From: Azolla caroliniana
Lineage: Eukaryota > Polypodiophyta
Direction of reading: 5' to 3'
DNA: 64,000 bases
NCBI GenBank assembly: GCA_043228905.1
Contig: JBHGNT010000018.1
Span: 9,238,001-9,302,000 of the forward strand
The notes beneath the pieces were generated by a model that was not told the DNA's origin, made no database searches, and saw only the letters and a list, made by a program, of their open reading frames with translations. Of the stretch, positions 34,201-45,058 are shown piece by piece. Both the position numbers and the translations under genes were made by a program. The first letter of the stretch is position 1. The number at the start of each line of letters is the position of its first letter.

Positions 34201-37200
34201 TATCACCCACTTCCACTATCATTAAATTAAACATTAAGCAAGAAAAAATAGGAAACTATGATCATGACATGTACATGTAACAAGTATAAATGATGCAAAC
34301 AATGTGGAAAACAAGAGAGCTATTTACATACAATAGTATTCAAGAATCTACACAAATGAAATCACAGAGAATGGGGAAAAGAAGTGCTGATTGTGAGGGT
34401 GGCAAGAACACCTCCTAGGAGAGTGTCGCCAAAATGACTGACTGCTTCAACCAACTCATTGGTCTGAATTACTAATGAAAAAATAAAGTACTGGTTCTGT
34501 TTAATCAAGCCTCATACTATGAACCCTACTACGATAGCCAAGAAGGAATTATTTCAAACAAAGCAACAAACTTTCATGCAGGTGGGTGTATTTTTAGAAG
34601 AGGATCTTAGTGCCCAAGCTAGCACATAGGGGAGAATCTATGCTGCTTGCTGCTAGTGCAAAGGGAAAGGTTGGCCTTCTATAGAAGCAAAGTGGTGATT
34701 CTAGAAAAGCACACCAATTGACAGTGGGAGACCTATTGGTCCTGATTTCGGCTTGCATTGAGAATGAAAAAAAATGATATCTTACTTAACCACAAAGAAA
34801 CAAAACATACTACCAACGCTTCAAGCATACTTGCTAAAAGAATGAGCAACTATGGAAATTTGATTACAACTTAAATAAGATTCTGAGAGCAATTGTTCCA
34901 AACAAGATAGCTTGCACTGAAAATAGAAAGAAATCTGAAATTTCACTTAATTAAAAAGAAACCAAACACACGATCAATACTTCAAGCACATTTCCTAAAA
35001 GAATGAGCAACCTATTCTCAGTATTTTGTTCCTTGACATTATTAGGACATCCCACTGGTTCCTCACATCTTACACTGCCTTTGTCCATTGATAATTTGAA
35101 GCCATTCCACCAGCTTCTCTTGCCTTTAGGTGTGACTAGCCCCAAATTCATGATGGTAAGTGTGAAGTCAGTTTTGGTTCGTAAGAAAAGATTGTGGCAA
35201 ACACGTTGAATGCTAAGATGTCTAAGAATAAAGCGCAATGAGAAAGGATCAAGTGTTAAAGGAGGAAGGAACTTGAAAGGATATAAAGAGGCGTTTTTCA
35301 AAAGTAAAAATAAAATAAAAAAAAAGGCATGGATATGAAGCTTTAGGTGGAGAAAAAAGCTCATAATTTCTTCATTCAATATCCAAATTTCAAAAGAAAA
35401 AATTCATAAAAAAATAAAAAATAAACTGACAACGAGAGCTTTCCAAAAATATCTTGTATGACAAATTACAAAGGAACGAAAGAAAGATATATTAACGTCT
35501 TTTAAGAGGCCAAAATGGCCAATAAGACCAAAAAAGAGATTACATCTTAAGTGTTGTCCTGTCTTTGAGAACAAATCAAAATAAAATAAATATTACACAG
35601 TAAATATAAAAGTAAATAAGATGAAAAGAAAAGAAACGAGGAAATCTGGTTTTTGGCACATGTGAGATTCTCAAGTTAGGTATATTGTAGCTTTTGTCTT
35701 CAAAAGATCTCTAGCATAGGTCGATCCAAAATGGAAATGTCTCCGAAGCAAGGGAAGCACCTACGATGGCGGGAGATAATGGCTTTTATCTGTCGATGAC
35801 AAGGGTGTCAAGGTCGTGGTCCATGGGGCCGGGGCCTACGTGCACGGCAAATTGCCATTGCCCGATCAATTGTAACCCCTTTGGTATGTCCTGGTCTTGA
35901 GCCCATTTGTGTGTCCCATGATTGACTTGTAGCATTAGTAGGAGTGATGGGGCTAAAGAAAGTTGTGATTGTTCTTTGTGGACAATGACAAACATAGTGT
36001 TCCTCAAATTCTACTCCTTGATGACACAATTGGCAAATTCTCTCTTCTAGAGGTAGTCGTGTATATCTGGCTACCTCAATCTGTAGCTGATGTGATGAAG
36101 TTCGCAGCTGCCCTATCACACTACGCAACGCATAGGATAGATGTATGTCCATATAAGGTGGCCTGATGGCGAATCCATCCTCCAATGTATGTAAGAAGTG
36201 TGTCTTAGAGTGGGCCATCTTTGTACCAAGTGGTATTTTGGGGCTGATCCATGTTATCTTATTTTCCAAGTTAATAATATCAGTTCAAATCACTTTGTTC
36301 TTTTCCACTTTGGTCATATTTAGATGGGGACAGTCCAAGCTATATTGGAACGGGGGTAGTGCATTTATACTCATGCCATGTGACTCGAACCATTGCTGCA
36401 TTTCAGCATACCAACAATGAGTGTCTCCATTTTCAGCCAGTTGTCTTAATGACATAAGTGCCAACCTTGGGTACCTTCGTTTAGGGAGCTCCCAAAGACG
36501 TTGGAGAAATAGTGATAGAAAAAAAGCACCTCACATAGACTTGAGTATATTTTTTTAAAGCAAGAATAACACAACCAAAAACCTATAAATAGGGGGGTAT
36601 TCTTAGCCAAAAAGGAATGGAGGAAGAAGAAGGTCTACAAGAAGTGAGAAGACCCTTGGTAGGAGGGAGGAAGAATAGAAGGTCTACAAGAAGTGAGAAG
36701 AACCTTGGTAGAAGGAAGGAAGAATTGAAGTCTATTTTTCATTTAGAGTCGTTGAAAGAAAAAAGTTCTATGTAGTTGAGTTTTTAGTTGGAGTCTAAGA
36801 AGCTTGTATTGTTCCCCTAATGTTATGATATAACGTTCCTTTATCTTCCTTGTCTCTTCTCAATCTTTTCTCTATCTCTCATCAGTAAGCACTGTCAAAT
36901 CTGAAAGTTAGAAGATAGTAGTGTACTATGATGAAAGCAAGGAAGTGGTTCACAGCCTATTTTCAGTATTTTGTTCTTTGCCATTATTAGGACATCCCAC
37001 TGATTCCTCACATCTTACATTGTCTTTGACATTGATGACTTGAAACCATTCCACCAGCTTCTCCTGCCTCTAGCTGTGATTAGCCCCAAATTCATGATGG
37101 TCAGCACTTTCAAATCTGAAAGTTAGCAGACAATAGTGTACTATGAATAAAGCAAGGAAGTGGTTCAGTCTCAAATAATCTACCCATTTGGAATAGGTGT

Positions 37201-39179
37201 ATAACTAGGATAATTATAGATGGCATAACACAAAGCAATGGATTCGAGAACATATGCTACTTCAGAACAACCCAAAGATGGGAGATCAGAGCAACTATAT
37301 GGAGAGCAAAATTCCATACTCCATAACGCGTCTTGAAATTGGAAGAAAGCAAATTGAGTTTGATACCTTAAAAGAGTTTACAAACACATATTGAGGGTAA
37401 AATACCTTGAAATACCTCCCTCAGGTCACAAGGGGAATTGGACGTTTACACAGAAAAACATTAAAAGAGAACTTCATCTAACTGGATCCAAGAAATACTC
37501 GAAATGGTTTGCGAAAGACGTAGCATGTTGAAGAACATCTAGATGTGCATGTAGAGGAAAAAGAAAGAAAGATATATTAACATCTTTTACGAGATCAAAA
37601 TGGCCTATTAGATGGAATGAAAGGAAAAAAAAAGAATGCAAGTTCATGTTTTACTCAGCCACATCAAAAAACTACAGAGACATCACCTATGAATTAAGAA
37701 TGCTCTTGACTCATCTACTAGACCACATAACCAAACTCATGGAAGATCCAAGTGGTGAAATGAGGAAATAACACTAATTTTTCATTTCAGCATTTACTCT
37801 TTCTTCTTGTTCTACCATTTAAAAATTTCCAATCCACACAATCAGGGAGAGTGCTCTTTATGATTTGGGTCATGTTGGTCTCCCATAGAGATTAATATGT
37901 CATCATCATCTTGGAGTTCAGGGTGATGCTCACCCATCCACAGGCTTCTCAGGCGATTCACACTCCTCGTGTTTGGCTCTTCTTATTTCGTGTTCCCTTG
38001 TATGTTAGGATGGTCACGATAACTTTTCTTTCTACTTCTTCATCTCCTATTTATCAAGCCTCTACCATCAGACCTCTCCTCTTCCTTCTAAGGCTTAAAT
38101 GCCTCCTATGATGTTCCTTTCAGTGAGGTTTCCTTAAGCCTTAATTTTTACACCATCTTCTTCTCGCATTTTGTTTCTTGTCTCCCTTTCCTTGGTCGTG
38201 TTCCTCAAACTTATATAAACAAACATGCAGACTTGTGCACAACCACGTGTAAAATATTATACACCCGTACACACACCATGCGAAAAAATACCACTAATTG
38301 GTACATAGCATGAAAACCCGGGGTCCAATCCTACAATCTATGCGTACGAAAAATACATAATAGCACACTCTTATATGTTCTTCTCAGGAGATGATACTGT
38401 GCTAGTTATATACATTATTGTTTACTTAAGGAAGCATTGATCTTTTTGCTTTCACAAAAGAAATATATGCAGTATGTACAAACGCTCATCACAACATGTA
38501 TCTTTTCAACAAGAGGAACATACCTCCGATTTCTCGTGCATTCCTTGCAAATTTTCTCCTTCTCTTGCAACCCCTGCAAGAGCTCATTGTATCTCTGGAG
38601 CCGCATCATCCCCATCCAAGCATCGCTAGTAAACATTCCTCTTTTCATCTGACCACTTTCATGTTCCTGGATGATTTGTTCATAATCCAGACTAGCACTT
38701 CCTCCTCCAATCATTTCTCCCTGATGTCCACCAGTATGTTCACCCAAACGCAGAGCCATATGTTTGTCCATACGTTCACAATTCTGAGAGCCAAAATTTT
38801 CGGGCACAAACTTAACCTCCTGAGGAGTGAGCCTTCCAAGTTCAGGAGGTGCCCTATGCACAGGTCTATTGCCAAATCTCCACCCTCTTTGCGGTTGATT
38901 CTGGAAGGAGATACAGACCTGTGGATCAGAAAGACCTCTTAGCCCTAACCTAGAGGTGGATGCAGCCGCAGCAGGGATAGCATTTAAGCCAAAGGAAACC
39001 ACCATAGCTCCAGCAATAGCTCCCACTAAACTAGCTACGCTGCGGGTTGATGGTGAATCAGATTCCTTTTCTTCATCATCATCATCATCTTCTTGGAGGA
39101 GTCCATATCTTGAAGGAGGGAAGGAATCTGCAGAGAAAGAGGTGGGGATTGAAAGCAGTGAATATACCTGGTGGTGCAT
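28268..39179 (-). CDS. C-terminal processing peptidase (S41, CtpA-like)
   Basis: There are fourteen exons, in gene order 39179-38524, 34175-34142, 34016-33958, 33883-33803, 33693-33546, 33288-33220, 31691-31584, 30301-30082, 29999-29944, 29858-29760, 29599-29513, 29421-29344, 29143-29058 and 28472-28268. The sum is 1986 nt (661 aa), and every join is in phase with GT-AG ends. After exon 1 come a helical N-region, a PDZ domain (about 320-395; TGVGME, VAPFAGSPAEE, AGILGGERLLSVDGYPVDEL) and the S41 catalytic domain (YILDLRNNPGGVFEEA). In NSASASE the Ser at about 536 is 25 residues before the Lys of TFGKG (about 561), the spacing of the Ser-Lys dyad. CtpA enzymes trim photosystem II D1 protein in the thylakoid lumen. 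Residues 47-74 are a hydrophobic Ala/Gly stretch that could be a lumen-targeting segment. Which plant CTPA paralogue this is I cannot say. Confidence 0.88.
34176..38523 (-). other. 4.3-kb first intron of the peptidase gene, with repeats
   Basis: The intron contains two diverged copies of a 148-bp segment (35011-35158 and 36956-37102) and two copies of a 40-bp segment (35478-35520 and 37566-37605) in the same order. A 65-bp direct repeat flanks one of the large copies (36888-36952 and 37103-37167). A LINE-like coding remnant lies at 35786-36269. The intron position is fixed by phase: exon 1 ends AG and exon 2 starts G, restoring an Arg codon. Confidence 0.7.
35786..36269 (-). pseudogene. LINE-type zf-RVT remnant in intron
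   Basis: A 153-codon minus-strand ORF contains LRTSSHQLQIEVARYTRLPL followed by ERICQLCHQGVEFEEHYVCH. This resembles the Cys/His region found after the reverse transcriptase in non-LTR retrotransposons. The reverse transcriptase itself is not seen. Its longest frame runs into unrelated Pro/Arg-rich sequence. Confidence 0.45.
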
Positions 39180-40270
39180 AGTTGAGACTCGAGATGTACA
39201 TAATATAATGAATGAATGATAGATGAGTGAGTTAGTTCTTCACAATGAATTGACTTGGGTAGTAATGGAGGCTACCAAATAATAATATGAAAGAGGGTTG
39301 ACTGGCTTAGAAGTGAGGGAATCGCTCACCGGAGGGCGCGGGCGCGTGCGCGTGCGATCTCCACCGTCCCATGAATCTCGACTAAAAGAAACGTGCTCTC
39401 AGAAAAGCTAACAGACTCTGTCACCAGGAGCCCGACCGACTCAGAGCAACAGCTCGACTGAAAAGCAGTTATCAAGAACTTCAAATAATAAAAAGTACAA
39501 TAAAATTGTCTAAATGTGAGTAGCCTCGTGATAAGAATCATTCCTTGGAATTGATAGCTGTAGAGTTCAAATCTTTTAGCATTCATGGCAAGTACATGGC
39601 TCATTTTGCTTCTTGGTCCATTTTGGGAGTCTTTTTGGTTTTCTTCTTCTTCAACTTCTTTCTTTTTTAGGGTTTCGACATTTGGTTTTAGGGTATGTAG
39701 TCACTTTACAGTTCATTTACATTTAAGGGTCCCTAATAGTGCTATTGAATTCAGCACCTTAATTTTTCATTTCTTACATCACATGTTTGTAGTTGTAGGC
39801 ATACAAGTTACTACACCTCATGATATGCACCTGCCACTCTTAACACTAGAGAAAGCTCAAGAGTCAATACTATGCTTACAAATTACTAAAGTTTCTCATA
39901 CAAATTTAATGGAAGGGTTTCTTCATCTATTCATATGAACTAAATTGTTTTTGCATGATATATAAGGAACTAAACATGGATGGATTTGACATTGTTGGCA
40001 TCAGAGATAATCCAAATTATTCATTAGGCAAGTTGGCATTAAATATGTGAAACACACTCTCAATATTTTCTAATTACGTAGGTAGTATTGAGAAGGCCTT
40101 TAATCTTGTGCACTAGGTATTAAATCTTGTATCTAACAAAACTTTTGGCCTCTTAACACAAGTGGCAATTTGGTTACATTTCTACTAACGTGGCAAATCT
40201 GTCTTACTTGCAAGGTGTAAAATTGTCATTATCAAACACTTAACTATATGTCATTGACCGTACCTATGTA
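39180..40270. other. Upstream region of the peptidase gene
   Basis: No gene was found. 39334-39356 is a GC-rich alternating purine-pyrimidine tract (gcgcgggcgcgtgcgcgtgcg) about 160 bp upstream of the start codon, in otherwise AT-rich sequence. The rest is AT-rich with no recognised domain. Confidence 0.4.
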
Positions 40271-40275
40271 CCCTA

Positions 40276-40668
40276 TGTCACAAAATGTCAATATCAAGAT
40301 TTGAACTTGTAACCTTTAAACAAGGGTTTCACTATCTAACCCATACACCAACTTACTGTAATTAACAAATATATTTTTATATTATTATTATTCAAGAATT
40401 ATGGGCACATAAACACAATAGATGACCGTCAAATCGCATCATGGATGTACGCCAAGTGGCACACAGCATGTATGCCAAATGGCAATCATACACAATCCTA
40501 TGTACACTATATAAGTGGAAGATTTGCTTAGAGTTGAACCATTCCGGTTCGAACTGTCACGACCCAAGCTTCGAAGACGATGTCGATTTGGAAGAAAAGA
40601 AAATAATAACAAACAAGAAGACAATAATTTCTATTACCGGAAACCAAGATTACAAGGTTGTTGAAGAC
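40276..40668 (+). repeat. Chromovirus 5' LTR with inverted R-U5 end
   Basis: 40276-40555 is collinear with the 3' LTR through the TATA box (CTATATAAGTGG). 40556-40668 is the reverse complement of the LTR's terminal segment (42100-42231), starting GTCACGACCCAAGCTTCGAAG and ending GATTACAAGGTTGTTGAAGAC. One tandem unit of about 20 bp is absent from the inverted copy. Confidence 0.85.
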
Positions 40669-40739
40669 TTTCACACTTTACGAAATGGTTTTTTTTTTTT
40701 TTTTCAAAGTAAAGCTACTTTCCCATTAGTTAGGAAGGT

Positions 40740-41560
40740 TTACGAAATGGTTATTCTTACAGTGGTGGATTGCTTTACAAAAATGACACTTTCTTCGATG
40801 TAGAAAGACTTTTACTAGTCAGGCAATGACAAATCTTGTTATGCAAGAATTTTTCAAGCATCATGGTCTTCCAGATGAAATTATTAGTGATCGTGGGCCA
40901 CAATTTATTGCAGAGTTTTGGATACACTTACTTAAGATCCTTACAATTTCTCGTAAACTATCTTCAAGCTACCATCCTCAAACCAATGGTCAAACAGAAT
41001 GCACGAATCAAACATTAGAATAATATCTCTGTTGCTTTATCAATTATCAACAAGATGATTAGGTGGATTTCTTACATATGGCAGAATTTGCTTACAATAA
41101 TTCAATCCATTCTTTTACGGGATTCACTCCATCTTTGCAAACACAAGATATCATCCTCGTTGGATGATGCTCGAATACCAAAAGTCTCAAACAATCCTGT
41201 TGTTAAAGATCATCTAAAACAATTGAAAGAAGTTCAAGCAAACCTTTCTGATAATTTGCTTCATGCTCAAGCTAAGTACAAGAAGGTGGCAGATAAACAT
41301 CGCTTAGATTATACACTTGAGGACTCTAAGTTTAAAGTTGGTGATCAGGTATGGTTATTATGTCGTAATGTGAAAACTACTAGACCATGTGACAAATTGG
41401 ATTTCCAACGTCTAGGTCCATTTGTAATCTCTCATCAAGTCAACGAGGTTGCATTTTGTTTGGACTTGCCTTCACATATGCGTCTTCATCCATTGTTTCA
41501 TGCTTCATTGTTAGAACCATGGACTGTCATTAACTTCTATCCCAAATCAGGTTATTCCAC
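40740..41560 (+). pseudogene. Chromovirus integrase
   Basis: The sequence reads MVILTVVDCFTKM (first catalytic Asp), DEIISDRGPQFIAEFW (second Asp) and SYHPQTNGQTECTNQTLE (catalytic Glu), then MAEFAYNN and the C-terminal region (KVGDQVWLL, LGPFVISHQVN, LHPLFHASLLEPW). Stops and shifts occur after SSM near 40800, after TLE near 41023, and near 41150. This is the Ty3-type integrase that would insert element cDNA. Confidence 0.85.
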
Positions 41561-41589
41561 CACCACCTCGAGTTCAACTTGCGGAAGGA

Positions 41590-41800
41590 CCAGAATGTGA
41601 GGTAGAAATTATTTTAGACTCCAAGGTCATCCGCAAATAAGTTATATTATCTGGTAGATTGGCTTGGATACACGCCTAAGGATCGAACATGGGAACCCGC
41701 AACGAATGTCGTTAATGCCTCTAAAGTTATACATGAGTGTCATCGTCACTATCCCCATAAACCAAAACCTAGTTCATGCATTGCGACTCATGGAACTCGT
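41590..41800 (+). pseudogene. Chromodomain at integrase C-terminus
   Basis: One frame gives CEVEIILDSKVIRK and stops. The next frame gives DWLGYTPKDRTWEPATNVVN and ASKVIHECHRHYPHKPKP. Together they are the three-strand and helix pattern of a chromodomain. A small shift near 41640 separates them. Confidence 0.8.
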
Positions 41801-41818
41801 CGTCAAAGGAGGGGATGA

Positions 41819-42232
41819 TGTCACAAAATGTCAATATCAAGATTTGAACTTGTAACCTTTAAACAAGGGTCTCACACTCTAATCAATACACCAACTTATT
41901 TTAATTAATTAATATATTTTCATATTACTATTATACAATAATTATGGGCACTAAACATAATAGATGACTGCTAAATGGCATCATGGATGTACGCCAAGTG
42001 GCACACAACATGTATGCCAAATGACGATCGTGCACAATCCTATGTACATTATATAAGTGGAAGATCTTCTTAGTGTTGAACCATTCCAATTCAACACCAG
42101 TCTTTAGCAACCTTGTAATCTTTGTTTTCAGTAATAGAATTTATTGTCTTCTTGTCCTGTTATTGTCTTCTCGTTTGTTATTATCTTCTTTTCTTCCAAA
42201 TTGACATCATCTTCGAAGCTTGGGTCGTGACA
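41819..42232 (+). repeat. Chromovirus 3' LTR
   Basis: This 414-bp LTR runs from TGTCACAAAATGTC to GGGTCGTGACA, directly after the polypurine tract and followed by the CCCTA duplication. The first 70 bp in antisense resemble a tRNA T-arm (CAAGTTCAAATCTTG). The TATA box is TTATATAAGTGG. Confidence 0.85.
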
Positions 42233-42237
42233 CCCTA

Positions 42238-43119
42238 GTATATAACTAAACATTGCAAAGTCTGATTGATGCAATTGCATTTTCTACTTTAGTTGTCAGA
42301 TTGAACATTTGTTTTTCTATCTCTTAAGATACTTCTTTTCATAATTCACAATGACATTCCAAATAAGATTGTTCTCCATCTTAGATATCCTCTAATGTGC
42401 AATATTCTTGCCAAAGATCAAGCAAGTTGAGAACTTTAAAAGATGAGAAGTTGATGTAATGGAAATTTGTAAGGTGGCGTATGCATGGATTGCTACAAAA
42501 GCACAATCAAATTTTCTATCAGAATTTGATTTATTAGCCAAGAATGCACGCGAGAATTTTAGGTGGAATGCCCTTTGTTACTGGCTTAGGATAACACGAT
42601 GCCAAATCCTTAGTCCCTTTGTCTTTTTCCCATTTCGTCCTTTCCCACTTGGTTGTCTGAGGCGGCCAACACATGGCACGCCTGTGGGACAGTGCCTGCA
42701 CGGTCAAACCCATAGGGTAATTTTATGCGTCATAAAAAATGTGCAGGATGCTTGGCTCCGCTCAGGCCGTGTCTGTGGGGACCATAATGGGTGTCTCGGG
42801 GGGTGTCGTGATCTGCTTTGTCAGCTCTAGCGTTGCAAGTTCGGGGAGGCCGGTTGGCTTTGTTGTGGCCGTTGTTTCGGATGTCTATGCCAACTCTATT
42901 TCGGCTTTTGTCGTTTGCTCTGGTTCCGGGCCTCCTTCCTCATGGCTGACCAGGGGATGGCTGTTGTGGGGCTCCTCTTGTGGTGTTACTTCTATCGGGG
43001 TTTCGGCGAGTTCTTGACGCACCTCTGATGGCGGGTTCGGATGTTGGCCTTTCGGTCTTTCGTGTTGCAGCGGTAGGGGGGCTATGTTGTCATTGTCTTC
43101 CGTTGTATGTTTGTGTGAA
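42238..43119. other. Unassigned sequence, second half GC-rich
   Basis: 42238-42600 is AT-rich with nothing recognised. 42640-43100 is abruptly GC-rich, with short open frames on the plus strand rich in Val, Ser and Gly (about 92 codons at 42739-43017). I do not recognise a domain. It is probably part of another transposon next to the copia LTR that follows. Confidence 0.35.
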
Positions 43120-44335
43120 TGTTAATGTGCGGAAGCGTCAGACAAAACCGGCTCAGCCGGATAGCAACAGAAAATGAGATGAAGGTTTAATGGAAAAGCT
43201 TAACTTAAAAGCACAAAGGAGACAGAGAGAGCAGAACATAAAACTATATTCAAAAATTAACTCTAAAACTTTGTACATACAACATGCTAAACAACACTAT
43301 TTATACAAGTCCATAAAGGACTGACAGAAGTATTGATAGGTACTTCAATGCTCACACGTGCGACTCACACTAACTACCAGACAATGATTACCTAGTAGTC
43401 TAGGCTACTACTAGGCTTCCAGTTCCCACTCAAATCCGGCTCTCCGATCTGGCTCCCCGATCCGGCCGGATGTTTCCGGATATCGATCCGGCTCATCCTT
43501 CCAGATGTTGATCCGGCTCAAGCTTATTCAGCCAATCGGATCGTGGTGTTAGTGTCTGCGGCAACCGGTTCTTCTACCCAACTCCTTCTGGCGTTGCTCC
43601 GCCTCGCTCGCTTTCCTCGTCCGGTCCGCTCTTGTTTGCCGCGACCCTTCTGGTTCTGCGCACCTCGACCTCCTCGGTCGGCTTGTCTTCTCAACATGCC
43701 CATTTCAGCTCCCTCCCTATTGCGACTCCGGTGCTTGTTGACCCGTCGGTTCCTTCGTGTTGGCGTCGACTTCCGTTGCGTTCGTGTCCGCTTGGCCTTT
43801 AGTTGATCCGGCTTCTCCGAATCTTGAACCGAATCGGTTTCCTTCGATTCGTTCCAGCTCTTGTTCGAGTCGGTGTTCTCCAACTCGTCTTCTGGTTTTA
43901 GGCCCTTCACCACACCGGACCACGTCCAGGTCTTGGCCATTTTCTTCCGGTCGGCTCTGTCCTTCTTGACTCTGCTGCCGCTATCACTTGTTCCGACCTT
44001 TTTGGATGTGCCGACTCCTTCGGTCGGCTCGGCTTCCTTTTTCCTATCGTCTCCCCCTTTGTTGGTTCTTTCTTCCTCTCTGGCTCCTTGTCTGATGCCA
44101 TCCGTTCCCTTTCCTTTTCTCCCCCTCAAGTGCGGCACGTCGAGATGCTGAACAGGTGCTGAACACTAAGCATTTTGGTGAAGTGTTGCAACTTGTCTGA
44201 TCCGAGCGGTTTGGTGAAGATATCGGCAATTTGTTGATCCGTCTGAACATACCGAAGTTCTACTTCACCGCTCAAAACCCGCTCACGCACAAAGTGATAG
44301 TGGACTTCAATGTGCTTCCTTCCATCTAGGACCTA
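43120..44335 (-). mobile_element. Copia-C3: 3' fragment of a Copia-C element
   Basis: 43120-43522 matches the Copia-C LTR (GTGCGGAAGC, AGGTTTAATGGAAAAGCTTAA, TTTATACAAGTCC) but lacks the U3 tip and polypurine tract. 43524-44138 is an open 3' extension. 44130-44335 encodes the end of RNase H (HIEVHYHFVRERVLSGEVEL, IADIFTKPLGSDKL). Everything upstream is missing: at 44336 the sequence passes straight into the primer-binding site of a different LTR. Confidence 0.75.
43524..44138 (-). other. Charged 3' extension ORF of Copia-C3
   Basis: A 204-codon open frame is rich in Lys, Arg, Glu and Asp with no known domain. It begins downstream of RNase H at a polypurine-like CTTGAGGGGGAG (44130-44119) and includes DQLKAKRTRTQRKS and DRGGRGAQNQKG. 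Similar text occurs in Copia-C2 (DQLRAKRKRRQQEK, DRKGRSARSRTG at 46588-46364) and in Copia-C1. Presence in three copies argues it is a family feature and not random readthrough. Confidence 0.6.
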
Positions 44336-44352
44336 TTGCTCTGATACTCGTT

Positions 44353-44913
44353 TGATAGGATTTACACTCAGAGATAAACAACAGATATCCGAGAACACAA
44401 ATATAAATTAGACTACACACAATTTACGTGGAAAAATCCCAAATCATGGATAAAAACCACGGCCACTTTGGCCAACAAAATTTCACTATGATTGGAGTGT
44501 ACAGACCAAAACAGATTCCAAAGTTTACAACTCTCTAAAGAAAAGGTTCAACTATGAGAGTACGACTACAGTACGAATCTCACAACACAATGTATGGAAT
44601 GACTAAACTTGATTCGGGATATGGTGTACACTAGGTCATTGTCTGAAACCTTGATTAGGGTTTCAACCTTTTCCATCAAACAACCCTTTCTTTCTTGCCT
44701 TTACCGTTTTCCCTTTGTCTCCCTCTCTTTCTCTATTCTTCCTTGCTTCATTATCTTTCTCTGTTCTTCTCTGTTTCACTCTCACTCTCTCTTTGTATTG
44801 TGCTTCATGCTCTCTGTTCTCTCTTCTTCTCTCGCGCCCACATGTTGTTCTTCTCTCATTGTCCACACTATTCTACTTTCGCGTGTAGGTGATACTTACA
44901 TATATCCCCTAAC

Positions 44914-44985
<72 letters not shown>

Positions 44986-45058
44986 GACCATTCGGCCTCT
45001 AGGACGATTTCAACTTTTCAACCGTCTCCCCCATCATTAGGGACAAACTTCCATAACA
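44353..45058 (-). repeat. LTR of another copia, with (TA)n tract
   Basis: On the minus strand it ends ...AATCCTATCA near GTATCAGAGCAATAG, a primer-site-like sequence. It carries the ACGTGGAAAAATCCC motif shared by plant copia LTRs. A pure (TA)n tract of about 67 bp lies at 44917-44983, and CT-rich tracts lie at 44690-44860. The outer edge near 45058 is tentative. Confidence 0.55.

Larger units (their letters stand above)
40276..42232 (+). mobile_element. Chromovirus (Ty3/gypsy) remnant with CCCTA target duplication
   Basis: CCCTA occurs at 40271-40275 and 42233-42237, flanking an element with a rearranged 5' LTR from 40276, an integrase fragment, a chromodomain, a polypurine tract (AAAGGAGGGGATGA, 41805-41818) and the 3' LTR 41819-42232. 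The LTR ends are TGTCA...TGACA. Gag, protease, reverse transcriptase and RNase H are missing. The chromodomain places it in the chromovirus branch, whose members use it to target histone-marked chromatin. Confidence 0.88.

Noticed and set aside
43524-44138. A 204-codon Lys/Arg/Glu-rich host gene
   Set aside because: It lies between copia RNase H and a copia LTR, and related text recurs in two other copies of the family, so it is element sequence.
44609-45040. A 143-codon plus-strand ORF with an Ile-Tyr repeat
   Set aside because: It is made of CT-rich and (TA)n simple sequence inside an LTR.
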